DNA of 64,000 nucleotides. Source: Thereva unica (lineage: Eukaryota; Arthropoda; Insecta; Diptera; Therevidae). Shown piece after piece: positions 12,388-21,162 of this stretch. Within the stretch, counting starts at the first letter, position 1. Every line of letters starts with the position of its first letter. Made by a program: the position numbers and the translations under genes. The DNA lies in assembly GCA_949987705.1 (NCBI GenBank), contig OX465284.1, positions 70,975,470 to 71,039,469 of the forward strand. The letters run 5' to 3'. The notes beneath the pieces were generated by a model, which searched no databases, was not told the DNA's origin, and worked only from the letters and a program-made list of their open reading frames with translations.

Positions 12388-12390
12388 TTA

Positions 12391-13166
12391 GAACTACAAT
12401 AGCTTCTGAAAATACTCTTTCCACCTTTTGCCTATCATCCTATCTGGATCTGCTAGTAGGTTCCTATCTATGGCTATGCAGATGTCCGTTTTAGACTGAA
12501 ACTTATTGGTGATCTGACGCGTTCCTTTGTACGCTTGACTAAGTTTCTGTTCATTGAAGTCTTCCTGTAACTGTAAGATCATCCTGTTTAGATTTTCTCT
12601 CTTAATCTTTCTGCAAAGTTTGTGAGCGAGTTTTCTTTTTTGCTTAAAGACTTGCATTCTTGCCGTTGTAGGCCTTACGATGTCCTCCCGGTGGCTCTGG
12701 TTTCTTTCTTCAATTGCGGCTCTACAGTCCTGGTCAAACCAATCAGTTCTATTCTGTCTGAAGGCCCAGCCTTATGCCTCTTCTGCTACCTGCTTTATGC
12801 CTCTTTTGATTTGCTCCCATTTGTCGTAGATATTGGGCTTTTCTTTTGCCTCTCTCAAGTTATGTACGACAGCATGCTTGTGGGCATCTCTTATTTCTTC
12901 CAGTTTTAGCATACATATGTATCTATATCGTATTTTGGTTGAGTTTTCCCTCTATGCGTTTTGGTTGCTATCCGGGCCCTGAATTTCACCTTGACTAGAT
13001 AGTGGTCCGAGCCACAGCACGCTCCTCTCGTTGTTCTTACGTACAGTATACTCGTGGCCCCTCTCTCAAGCAGGATTAGGATGTGGTCAATTTCATTATT
13101 TGTTACCCCATCTGGTGATTGCAATGTCATCCGAATAATAGTGCGGGAACATTGTTAAACTTACTA
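12391..13166 (-). pseudogene. RTE family B endonuclease C-terminus and linker
   Basis: The sequence continues after the MITE with SLTMFPHYYSDD, QSPDGVTNNEIDHILI (the IDH block) and CCGSDHYLVKVKF (the SDH block), completing the APE fold in several frames. A linker follows, ending QAYKGTRQITNKF and RWKEYFQKLL (about 12400). There the Penelope-like element is inserted. IDHILI and SDHYLV are the diagnostic residues. Multiple frameshifts make it non-coding today. Confidence 0.85.
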
Positions 13167-13391
13167 TGGGTCGCGCCAAAACAGTTGATGCCGGAGCGCG
13201 CAGCTGGGGAAATTAAAGCTGCACACAAATAAATATTGCGCACATATCGATAAGAAATGCGCTTATGTATTTTCAAATTTTCCCTTCGAAATTTGTTGCG
13301 ACTAGGCAAAAGGGACGGGAACGGCATGCGGGGATTCTACTGCGCATGGAAAACGCGACTTTCTCGGCATCAACTCTTTTGGCGCGACCCA
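13167..13391. mobile_element. TA-target MITE, copy 1
   Basis: A 225-bp element with inverted ends TGGGTCGCGCCAAAA and a matching right end (GGCGCGACCCA), flanked by TA at 13165-13166 and 13392-13393. It interrupts the family B endonuclease between SMV and SLTMF. Removing the element and one TA restores both sequence and frame, a direct proof of the boundary. A second copy, reversed, is at 54827-55050. TA duplication suggests mobilisation by a Tc1/mariner-type transposase (inference). Confidence 0.9.
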
Positions 13392-13537
13392 TACCATTGA
13401 GTTTGAGCTTGCGAGATCCATCAAACTACTACCATTGTCATTAGTAGCGTTGTGTAGGCTATGCTTTCCTAAGACTCCTCTGCTTTTCCTACTTTGGCAT
13501 TCATAACTCCAAGCACCGTTTGAATGTCATTTGACGA
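13392..13537 (-). pseudogene. RTE family B endonuclease, middle part
   Basis: Minus-strand translation gives YSKSSNDIQTVLG, VMNAKVGKAEES, then after a shift HSLHNATNDNGS and LMDLASSNSMV. VLGVMNAKVGK corresponds to the endonuclease block usually written GDFNAK; here Asp-Phe is replaced by Val-Met, so a catalytic residue is lost. The segment sits between the TIR composite and the TA MITE. The MITE interrupts it between SMV and SLTMFPH. Confidence 0.85.
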
Positions 13538-13690
13538 CTTGGAATAGAGAACTACAGGAAAGGCCTTCGTGTGTATAATCCCTGTATGTGAGCGTAGTGA
13601 AATCTGGGGGTTAGTCAACAGTCAAATTGGGTTAGTTAGCTGCTTGTGTTCCCGCGTTCGGTGGAATACTTTTTTAAGACGAGTTTTTTT

Positions 13691-13696
13691 TATAAA
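13691..13696 (+). promoter_or_regulatory. Candidate TATA box of the composite element
   Basis: TATAAA preceded by a T run lies 114 bp upstream of the ATG at 13810, within the left terminal region of the 8-bp-duplication element. The spacing is plausible for a short 5' leader. Inference from sequence only. Confidence 0.35.
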
Positions 13697-13809
13697 GTTA
13701 TCCGAAATCTTATTTTCAAAACTAACTTAAAAAAAGAAAGAAAGTATAAAGAATAGTTTAAAGTATAATTAAAGTTCTAGTGAGTGAGTTTTCTGTGAAA
13801 AAAAGAACA

Positions 13810-13874
13810 ATGAAGTGTGCAGTTTGTTAATGCAGGAATAAATGGAAATATGCACGAGAAAAATCGTTCTTCAG
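13810..13874 (+). pseudogene. Possible THAP-domain first exon of a P-like transposase
   Basis: From the ATG at 13810 the plus strand reads MKCAVC, an in-frame TAA, then CRNKWKYAREKSFFR, followed by a good splice donor (AG then GTGAAT at 13875). THAP domains start with a Met followed closely by a C-x(2-4)-C pair and have a SFFRFP-like block shortly after. P-superfamily transposases carry an N-terminal THAP domain and make 8-bp duplications. The downstream half (C-x2-H and AVPTIF) was not found, and the internal stop would kill it. It could be chance. Confidence 0.4.
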
Positions 13875-13977
13875 GTGAATGTGCTAAATAAAATAGTGCT
13901 TAAACACACATATTAGATATTTACATTAATAAATATGTGAATCACTGTGATAAATTGTCCAAATAATGTAAAAAGTA

Positions 13978-14394
13978 AGCCATACACTAACAGTTTTTTC
14001 CACGCGCCAATTGTTGCGCCACGCCAACTGCCAGTTTTATGCCATCGTGAGTGGTCAACATGACACGCCAATTTTTTCTACAGTCCACTTGACACTCAAT
14101 TTCACAGTTTTTCTTTTGATCTACGCACCCATGGAAAAATTCTAAAAGTGGCTGAACTGTACTGTACTGAACTTTGCGTGGAACGTTGAAAAAATAGCCA
14201 TTCCACACGCCGAGTCAATTATATACATTTTGTTGTTGTTTTTCAAAAGCTCTTTTAACTGTCACGCAATCCGACAAATTAACTTTTATAGTGTATGGAC
14301 AAAGAGCTTTTTCAAACACGCCACGCAAAGTGGCAGTTTGTTCAACGCGCCAACCGACAGTTTTTTCGAAAGAAAAAACTCTTAGTGTATGGCT
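13978..14394. mobile_element. TIR element with AGCCATACACTAA ends
   Basis: A 417-bp element with inverted ends AGCCATACACTAA and TTAGTGTATGGCT, each followed inward by an AGTTTTTTC-type block, and TA at 13976-13977 and 14395-14396. It is rich in GCCACGC and CCAACTG-type words. Its right 225 bp are nearly repeated at 14546-14767. Nested in the P-like composite. Confidence 0.7.
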
Positions 14395-14397
14395 TAC

Positions 14398-14484
14398 TAA
14401 TGCTGGATGTTTTTTGTAAATTTCTATAAAATTTATGATAAATTCCCGTGAATTATTAATTTTTTCTGCCATTTTAATAACCAC
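14398..14484 (-). pseudogene. Possible MADF-like N-terminal fragment
   Basis: Minus-strand codons before the TIR element read MVIKMAEKINNSREFIINFIEIYKKHPALV. A helix starting F-I-x-x-F-I-E-x-Y-K-x-H-P-x-L is how MADF domains begin, and MADF/Myb-like proteins accompany PIF/Harbinger transposons. The frame then enters the TIR element and loses any resemblance. The conserved Trp expected after the start is missing. Only about 30 residues support this, so it is weak. Confidence 0.3.
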
Positions 14485-14545
14485 AATAAAAATTACACTC
14501 CAAATGACACGCCACTTTTAGAATTTTTCTCTATTTTATACTACT

Positions 14546-15196
14546 GAACTTTGCGTGGAACGTTGAAAAAATAGCCATTCCACACGCCGAGTCAATTATA
14601 TACATTTTGTTGTTGTTTTTCAAAAGCTCTTTTAACTGCCACGCAATCCGACAAATTAACTTTTATAGTGTATGGACAAAGAGCTTTTTCAAACACGCCA
14701 CGCAAAGTGGCAGTTTTTTCAACGCGCCAACCGACAGTTTTTTCGAAAGAAAAAACTCTTAGTGTATAGGCTGTATCAGATCCAAAGCAGAGAAGCAGAA
14801 CCGTCGGCAGAGAATTGTTTCTATTGGCTTACACTGGTCACGTGACAAGAAAAGCAGCAGAGAGTTCTGCCGCTGCTTTTTCATCTCAAATCCTAATTTT
14901 GCTGCTTTGCAAAGCAGAATTTTTTGACATTTCAAACATTTGTTACTTGGCAAGTTGTTTTTAAATGACGAATGGATATTTTAGGGTGGTTTTTTGTATC
15001 TATTTATATATATATACACAGTTATGATTCAGAAAAAATGTTATTTTTTGTTATTTTTTAAGTATCTTGATAAAACATTAAAAGTCTGCCGCTGCTGCTG
15101 CTTTACTTGGATCTGATTCAGCAGGCAGAATTCTGCTTCTGCCTCTGCTTCTGCCGCTGCTCAAAAAGTTGGATCTGATACAGCCTTATGGCTTAC
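14546..15196. repeat. Second, partial copy of the AGCCATACACTAA element, split by a MITE
   Basis: Positions 14546-14767 repeat 14164-14390 almost exactly, and the copy ends at 15187-15194 with TATGGCT after an intervening 419-bp MITE. Both copies are followed by TACTAATG. Its left end differs: GCCACTTTTAGAATTTTTC at 14509 is inverted relative to copy 1 (14132), so the second copy is rearranged. Confidence 0.7.
14768..15186. mobile_element. MITE with AGGCTGTATCAGATCCAA ends
   Basis: A 419-bp element with perfect 18-bp inverted ends, flanked by TAT (14765-14767 and 15187-15189). The empty site GTGTATGGCT exists at 14386-14394 in the neighbouring copy, so the boundary is verified (TAT, or TA/AT if ends are read differently). 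The interior is dense in CTGCYGCTGCTT and GCAGAAGCAG words. Confidence 0.85.
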
Positions 15197-15203
15197 TAAT
15201 GTT

Positions 15204-16136
15204 CCCCGCGATTCTAGATGCCATAAATCTGACTATAAACAGAAAACGGGGAAAAAGCTCAAAGCTCTTGCCCTTCAGTGGAGACTATGTGCTTTTGTTA
15301 GAAAAAGCGAGGATTTGGTATTCTGGGTGTCAGATCTAACAAATGGAGGGGAATTTTAAGCTTTGAAAATCTGTCTATAGCCAGCGACTCGCTAGCTGGC
15401 TGTGATGGATTTTTTGATTATTTCATCAAAACGGGGTGTTTTAAAAGTGAAGTAATTGCTTAAAAATATTGAAAGCATGGACCCATATACATACAAGCGG
15501 GCTAATATTGGCAATTACTTATAAATTTGAGAATTACTTATAAAAATATTATTTGTCAGCTCCTCCGCGTGATGATTATGCTCGATCAATCTTGAACGCT
15601 GAGCAATAAATAAATCAAAGTAAAAAAATTAAAATAAGAAAAATTTGATTACGTGCGATTACGATCACTGCCACGCCACGGCCACGGTCTTGCTGGCCCA
15701 TCCTGTTAGGCTGTTGAACCGGACGTCTGCGCCCGTTAACAAATAAAGGTAAGTAAAATGTGTATTTTAAAATATTTTTAGGCTCGTATTCATCGACCTG
15801 GATAATAAATATCGTGGATATTTCGTATTTACCGACCATGATTTTAGGGTGCACGCATAAAGTTAATACCAGCTGACCTGGTAATATTTTAAACCTTAAA
15901 CCCTAAAAATATTTTAAAATACGCATTTTACTTACCTTGATTTTATTTATTAACTTCGCGCAACCGGCACTCGAATATAAACAAACACCACCTAATCGCA
16001 ATCATGAGACTGCTAAAGGGGAAGTCTGCCTATTCAAAGTGTCCAAAATCGAGGGAAGCTTTACGCGAAAGCTCTATTTGTAATCTGGGGAAGCGTTGTT
16101 AGATCTAACAAAAATCTAACATCTAGAATCGCGGGG
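15204..16136. mobile_element. TIR element with CCCCGCGATTCTAGATG ends
   Basis: A 933-bp element with 17-bp inverted ends and a 3-bp GTT at 15201-15203 and 16137-16139. No transposase ORF is evident. It contains a foldback at 15736-15955. A 3-bp duplication would fit PIF/Harbinger. Confidence 0.65.
15736..15955. repeat. Foldback with intron-like arms
   Basis: Two arms of about 45 bp are inverted copies (left 15736-15781, right 15902-15955). Each arm, read inward, contains GGTAAGTAAAATG and ends ATATTTTTAGG, so it looks like a mini-intron from donor GTAAGT to acceptor TTTTTAG. The core is about 115 bp. Outer ends read GTTAAYAAATAAA. Confidence 0.7.
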
Positions 16137-16420
16137 GTTATTTGCTTGAATTTCTTTGTTTACATTAAATGACCCAACGCAAAATTCAAGGGGATCAGCT
16201 GTTTAGATTTCGGAGTGACGCCGTGTAAAAAGTTCATTTGTGGGGGCAAGATTTTATTTTAGATAACTCATAATTTTAACTCGCTCTTGCTCGCTCTATT
16301 TTACTCGGTTTTTACGCTTGTAGTGTACAAACAACTACCAAAGCGTGGGCCACTCATACAAAACGAATTTCACTACGTTTTAATTGGGCGAGGGCCCTTC
16401 CTGTAGTTTTGTATTCTAAG

Positions 16421-16800
16421 TTTGACGGTATTAACCTAATGGTGTTTGTCAGCTCTTGGTAGAATTCCTCTTTCTCGTTTGTCTTCTCTTCTGTGGTCGC
16501 GTGGACTTTTATAAGACTAATGTTATGTAGCCTTGTTTTAATGCGAAGCGTGCATATTCTATTGCTCACAGGCTTAAAGTCCAGAATCAGTGATCTCATT
16601 TTTTTCCACTATGAAGGCAACTCCGAACTCTCTTCTTCCATTCGAAATCGAGTATCGTGTGGTGTCTGAGATGCATTATGCCACTGTAAGTCCATTTGGT
16701 TTCCTGTAGTGTGGTGATTGCTATGTCGTATTTTTCCAGTAACAGTAAAAGCGAACCCAAAGCACCCGTCCTGTTGAACTTTCTGACCCTACTGGAGGAT
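16421..16800 (-). pseudogene. RTE family B endonuclease, N-terminal part
   Basis: On the minus strand the sequence reads FNRTGALGSLLLLLEKYDI, then ITTLQETKWT (the catalytic QE block), ILDFEWKKR, and after a frame change SNRICTLRIKTR, HNISLIKVHA and EKEEFYQELTNT. This is the first half of an APE-type endonuclease. Translation is then lost at 16428, where the 8-bp duplication TTTGACGG marks the edge of a TIR insertion. The domain resumes beyond it at 13537 (LYSKSSNDIQTVLGVMN). Frameshifts are present, so this is a relic. Confidence 0.85.
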
Positions 16801-17000
16801 CAGTCCGGTAATTGTTTCGTTTTGAGGCTCGAAACACTCGCCTTTTCGCCCGCATATAGGAAGGTCTAAGGTCGTGAAGAACTTAGACCGCAGATTACGT
16901 TTCTCAAGACCTGTCTTTTTGGTGCACCGGCACCTCCAAAGGTCCCTGAGGCCGTTACTACCATTTAACCCCCTCTCCAGATTTTGCCTAGCAGAGCTGT

Positions 17001-18419
17001 GACGCTGTCAATGCACTCCTCAGTTTGAACAAAAGCGCATTTCTTTGACGATCCTTCCAGTTTTTCTATCATCGATCCAACAATCATTGACCCGTTTTTA
17101 TACTAAAAGCCTCTTCAAAACCCTTGAGTCCTTAAAAAATCAGGCAATAAATTTAATTCAAAGTGGGTGAAGTAAAAACTTATTGATAATCGAGTCGTAA
17201 ACTCTTTACTACACGATTTCAATTTAAATCTCGGTACTCTCACTTGAAGTGCTCTCACAGTTATTGATTTTATTTTAATAACACTTAAATTTCATGCCCA
17301 CCCGAAATGCCTGATGAAAACGATACTAAACACAGATCCCAAATAACAAGTATAACATTCCAGCATGCACAGTGTGAACGTGAAACTAAGCCATCAGATA
17401 ATGTCGATCCTAATGCCAAATCCCTGTGGAAATTTCCATTCCAAAATTAAATTCTTTTTTCCTTTCATTTTCCATTTTTTAAACTAAAACACATAAATAC
17501 GAAATTTATAGTTAGAACATTTATTGGTTTCGCCGAAACTACAGCGCAGACCGTCACCAGCAGAACAAAATTGAAATTCCATCCAGTCCCGGCAGCACCC
17601 CCGAGCCCAGTACAGAACTACCCCCCGGAGCCCCTCATCTTTCAGCATTATATTTAGCAATACCAAAAAGTTATGCACAGAGATGCACCGATGCATGCCA
17701 CTGCATTCAAGTTCATAAAAAGTGGAGGACGCCGCGGAATGGGGCCCTTTCCCGGGACTCTATCCGGTATCCGTGGGCAGGAGGCGGCTGGCCAAAAAGG
17801 ATGTTGCTTTCGATTCATTCCGAATAACAGCCCCCAGCGCCACCTGAGTGAAATGAAAACGAGACTGGACACAATACCTGAGGCCTGTCGATGAAATGAA
17901 TTTAAGGAAGTGCCCTTGAACCTTGTACGTACATGGCAGCACGGTTTTGCCGCATATATTTTTTGGCCAAAAGGGGGTGTCTTTGTGCGTGCTTGAAATT
18001 GTTGTTTGTGGGGGGAATGGCTACAGGGCAACTCGTGGGCACCCAGGTACAGAAAACAGGTGTACTGCAGTTGCCAAAATAACAGTTTTGCAGGCCACTG
18101 GACTAACTGGATTGTGGGTATGGGCAGTTGAGGGAAATTGTTGAAGTTTTGCGGTAGAGGACGTGTTTTTGAACTCTTTTTAGATTGAAGGGTGGGGGAA
18201 ATATGCAACGATACCCCTAATCTATGAGCAAGCGTTGGTTACATTTTGTTGTTATTTCGAAAGTTATTGCGGAAGAGCCTGATTAGGTTTCTGGGACAAG
18301 CAGAGTTCAGACCACGGTAGAAGTGTTATGATTTTGAGACAGAAGTGTTGTTCATGTGAATCCCAATTATCAACAATTGTTTTATTAAATCTCTCCCAAT
18401 TACGTTTCTTTCTCCCATA
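17001..18419. other. Host-like non-coding DNA
   Basis: No protein motif, terminal repeat or tandem repeat is seen. A 184-codon minus-strand frame (17654-18208) looks fortuitous: it lacks any family motif and the opposite strand is equally open. Confidence 0.45.
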
Positions 18420-20705
18420 GCCTTCACGTACGTGCAATGCGTGGACCCGATTGCGGATCGGACCATTATCTTGTTCGAGCGAAATTGCAGATGCGATTGC
18501 AAAGAGCGAAGAAAACGGAGCCACCACCAGCCAAGAAAAATTGGGCGTGCCTACGGGACCCGGCCATCGGGCGAGAGTTTCAAATGGCATTATCCAACAA
18601 ATTCGCGGCGCTCGCAATACCGGACGATATCGATGTAGAAGAAAGGCAATTGTCGGAGTCTATTGTGGAGTGTGCAATGGAGTTGTGTCCAACTATCCGT
18701 AAACGGACGCAGCCATGGATCTCGGACAGCTGTCTGGACCTCGTCGATCAGCGGAAGCGCATGAAACACGTCGACTTTGAGGAATACCGAAGATTGAACA
18801 AAGAAGTTCGGCAGAAAATGAAATTGGAACGAGAAGCGTACTGGAATAACGTTGCGGCTGACATGGAAAAAGCGGCGTCGAGGCACGAGTACCGGACGCT
18901 GTACCAGACAATCCGCCGGTTAGGCGGCAAAACAACATCAACAAACGACAACATCAAAAAATCGGATGGAACTTTTGTGATTTCTGCCCATGAACGCCTG
19001 GAGCGGTGGAGAGCATTCTTCCACCAGCTGTATAACCACGATCCGCCGCAAGGTCCAGCACCCGAACCACCGATTATCGAACAGCCGATGAATCAGTTTC
19101 TCGATACCGAACCAACAATTGTCGAGGTGAAGACAGCAATAAAATCGCTGAAAAATGGAAAAGCGCCGGGAATAGACCAAGTAACCGCCGAGATGATCAA
19201 AGCTGGAGGTGATGTCTTATCACAACGACTTCATGTCCTCATAACACATATATGGTATTCGGATCGTGTCCCTTCGGTATGGAAGAAAGCGATCGTTGTC
19301 CCAATTTTGAAGAAAGGCGACAGTCGGGAATGCAGGAATTATCGCGGTATTAGCCTTCTTTCGATCGTCGGTAAAGTATTTACGAAAATAATACAATCGA
19401 GGCTACAGAAACATCGAGAGCAAACTAGCCGTGAGGAACAAGCGGGATTTAGACCACATCGAGGATGCATTGATCAAATATTCGCCCTCCGTCAGTTAAT
19501 GGAAGAAAGAATTCGTTGCGGCAAACGAATTGTCGTCGTTTTCATCGATTTCAAATCCGCTTTCGATTGCATCGATTGGAACAGCTTGTGGAGAGTCTTG
19601 GTAACCGAACACGTGCCATTGAGAATCATCCAACTTCTCCAAGCGTCGTACGATGGCTCAACCAGCAGCGTTCGTATCCGAAACGACTTATCCGAGGAGT
19701 TCCCGATTCAGACGGGTGTCCGACAGGGAGACGTCGCTTCGCCACTTCTCTTCAACGTTGTAATCGACGCGATTATGCGTGAAGCATTCGATGGACGACT
19801 CGGAGTTCAATACGACGACAACAACTTCGTAACAGACTTAATGTTCGCCGACGATAGCGCTGTTTTCGCCGACACGGATGCCGAAGCAACGGACATCTTA
19901 TACGATATTTCCCGCATCGCCCAATCATACGGGTTAAAAATCAATGCGGAAAAGACCAAAGTGCTCACAACGGATGGATCAAGAGCCAGTGTTCACCTCA
20001 ATGGAACCCAAATCGAACAGGTTCCAAAGTTCAAATATTTGGGATCATTGGTTGAGGAAACGAAAGTAGCATCGACGGCCGACGTTCACAGCCGTATCGG
20101 CCAGGCAACAGCAACATTCGCCTCGCTCAAGTGGTGCATATGGAAACGAGCAAATATCTCCATCAAAACAAAACTACGTCTTTACCGAACGTTGATTGTT
20201 CCGATTCTTCTTTATGGATCTGAAACGTGGACACTGCTCAAACCGGACGTTAAGAAGCTCGAGGTCTTCCAAATGCGATGTTTGAGGCAGATCCTCCGTG
20301 TCTCACTCCGTGATCGCCTTCGAAACGAGGTTGTCAGACAAAGATGCGATCAGCAAACAATGATCGAAGAAGAAATGCAAAAACGTCGACTACGGTGGTT
20401 TGGACATGTTTGCCGAATGGATGATAACCGCTTGCCACGTAAACTTCTATGGCGAGACCGTCCTGCAGACTGGAGAATACAGCGATCGGCACCGAAGAAA
20501 ACCTGGTTGAAGAATATCGAGGGTGACTTAAAGAATCAACGATTATCAGTTACCGAGGCTCGAGACACCGCCAAAAACCGAGAAGAATGGAAGCGAATCG
20601 TGAATAGAGTTCGGGACCCAGCGGCACCGACAGCAGCGTATCCGTTGCGGGGACGTCCCGCTCGGACCGCCAGCTAACGGATCAAAGAAGAAGAAGAAAG
20701 AAGAT
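18420..20705 (+). mobile_element. RTE-type LINE (family A), 5'-truncated
   Basis: The element begins inside its endonuclease (about 18420) and ends just after the stop with a GGATCAAAGAAGAAGAAG tail. The same tail occurs in the decayed copy at 1976-1985 and, reversed, at 38202-38230. The ORF shows no stop or frameshift, so this insertion is younger than the other A copies. Confidence 0.9.
18437..20677 (+). CDS. RTE-type LINE endonuclease remnant and reverse transcriptase
   Basis: A 746-codon open frame. It starts with the last endonuclease block (GSDHYLVRAKL, residues 7-17); in-frame codons upstream (LHVRA) show that the Met is internal and most of the endonuclease is missing. Then a linker (to about residue 200), FFHQLYN, KSLKNGKAPGIDQVTAEM, the YRGISLL block, EEQAGFRPHRGC, FIDFKSAFD (about 368), GVRQGD (about 427), FADDSAVF (about 470), YLGSLVEE, YGSETW and a C-terminal block LRWFGHVCRMDDNRLPRKLL. 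All RT catalytic residues are intact. Family length is usually near 1000 residues, so about a quarter is lost. It can supply RT but not target nicking. Confidence 0.9.
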   Translation: MRGPDCGSDHYLVRAKLQMRLQRAKKTEPPPAKKNWACLRDPAIGREFQMALSNKFAALAIPDDIDVEERQLSESIVECAMELCPTIRKRTQPWISDSCLDLVDQRKRMKHVDFEEYRRLNKEVRQKMKLEREAYWNNVAADMEKAASRHEYRTLYQTIRRLGGKTTSTNDNIKKSDGTFVISAHERLERWRAFFHQLYNHDPPQGPAPEPPIIEQPMNQFLDTEPTIVEVKTAIKSLKNGKAPGIDQVTAEMIKAGGDVLSQRLHVLITHIWYSDRVPSVWKKAIVVPILKKGDSRECRNYRGISLLSIVGKVFTKIIQSRLQKHREQTSREEQAGFRPHRGCIDQIFALRQLMEERIRCGKRIVVVFIDFKSAFDCIDWNSLWRVLVTEHVPLRIIQLLQASYDGSTSSVRIRNDLSEEFPIQTGVRQGDVASPLLFNVVIDAIMREAFDGRLGVQYDDNNFVTDLMFADDSAVFADTDAEATDILYDISRIAQSYGLKINAEKTKVLTTDGSRASVHLNGTQIEQVPKFKYLGSLVEETKVASTADVHSRIGQATATFASLKWCIWKRANISIKTKLRLYRTLIVPILLYGSETWTLLKPDVKKLEVFQMRCLRQILRVSLRDRLRNEVVRQRCDQQTMIEEEMQKRRLRWFGHVCRMDDNRLPRKLLWRDRPADWRIQRSAPKKTWLKNIEGDLKNQRLSVTEARDTAKNREEWKRIVNRVRDPAAPTAAYPLRGRPARTAS

Positions 20706-21157
20706 TCGAACGATATAAATAGGACTATCTCGGCTATCATGTATGCTGCCTCTTTCCGCGTATTTCAGTCGAAACAGCGAGTGCTGATGATACCAAAGTT
20801 TCCCTCCATTAAAATCTCGCCAGCAGAAAAGTTTTCATCCAGTGTCGAGGGGGCGGGACCAAAAAAGCTTTCATTGTAGCAAATGCACAAACCTTAAAAG
20901 CTTACGATACGAAATTCCAAAAGAATATGCCAATTGTGGTTTATGACTCATGGAAAAAAAATATCAGAACTAAGAGGAACAAAAAACATAGGTTAGACTA
21001 TGCAGGATTAATTTGGCCAAAAAAGCTTCAAAAGCAAATTATATGAGCAAGCGCAAACTGTATTAAAGTTTCCCTAATCAAAATTTCTCCTTCGAAAAAG
21101 CTTTCGCTCCAGCGAAGACACGAGCTTTATTTTGATGTGGCGAAATCCCAAAAGTGT
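20706..21157. other. Host-like spacer
   Basis: No gene. Two loosely similar segments beginning AAAGTTTCCCT (about 20797 and 21065) suggest an old short duplication. Confidence 0.4.
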
Positions 21158-21162
21158 CGGCG

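Larger units (their letters stand above)
9919..12390 (-). mobile_element. Penelope-like element, 5'-truncated
   Basis: A 2472-bp Penelope-like element bounded by a perfect 15-bp duplication. On the minus strand it runs RT (12387-11068), linker (11067-10754) and GIY-YIG endonuclease (10753-10460), then an AT-rich 3' region. Near its 3' end is the segment GTTTCGGCAACAGG with CCTCTTCAGAAC on the plus strand (about 9960-9997), reminiscent of the 3' regions of this group. The RT begins right at the duplication, so the 5' end was lost on insertion. Confidence 0.9.
13538..16420. mobile_element. Composite TIR element with 8-bp duplication, P-like or hAT-like
   Basis: An insertion of 2883 bp flanked by TTTGACGA (13530-13537) and TTTGACGG (16421-16428). 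The inverted ends share CTTRGAATA, then AACTACAGGAA and GGCC, and a second inner match CGTAGTGAAAT (13593 and, reversed, 16369). It holds several smaller TIR elements. What remains of its own sequence, about 13538-13977 and 16137-16420, includes a TATAAA box (13691) and a possible THAP-type first exon. An 8-bp duplication fits P or hAT; the THAP-like start favours P. Confidence 0.7.
7931..17000 (-). mobile_element. RTE-type LINE (family B) with four nested insertions
   Basis: Read on the minus strand, RTE sequence starts near 17000 with a 5' UTR and endonuclease (QETKW, about 16690), continues at 13392-13537 and 12391-13166, then RT at 9351-9918 and 7931-8905. It ends in a GGAT-rich tail (7931-7948). 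Insertions split it at 13538-16420 (8-bp duplication), 13167-13391 (TA), 9919-12390 (15-bp duplication) and 8908-9345 (SINE). Removing each rejoins recognisable RTE protein. The exact 5' boundary is not resolved. Confidence 0.85.

Noticed and set aside
14215..14484. 89-codon MADF-like frame as an intact gene
   Set aside because: Only the first ~30 codons resemble MADF; the rest is translated TIR element.
17654..18208. 184-codon minus-strand frame as a host gene
   Set aside because: No motif or domain, overlapping open frames on the other strand, and GC-balanced DNA where long frames arise by chance.
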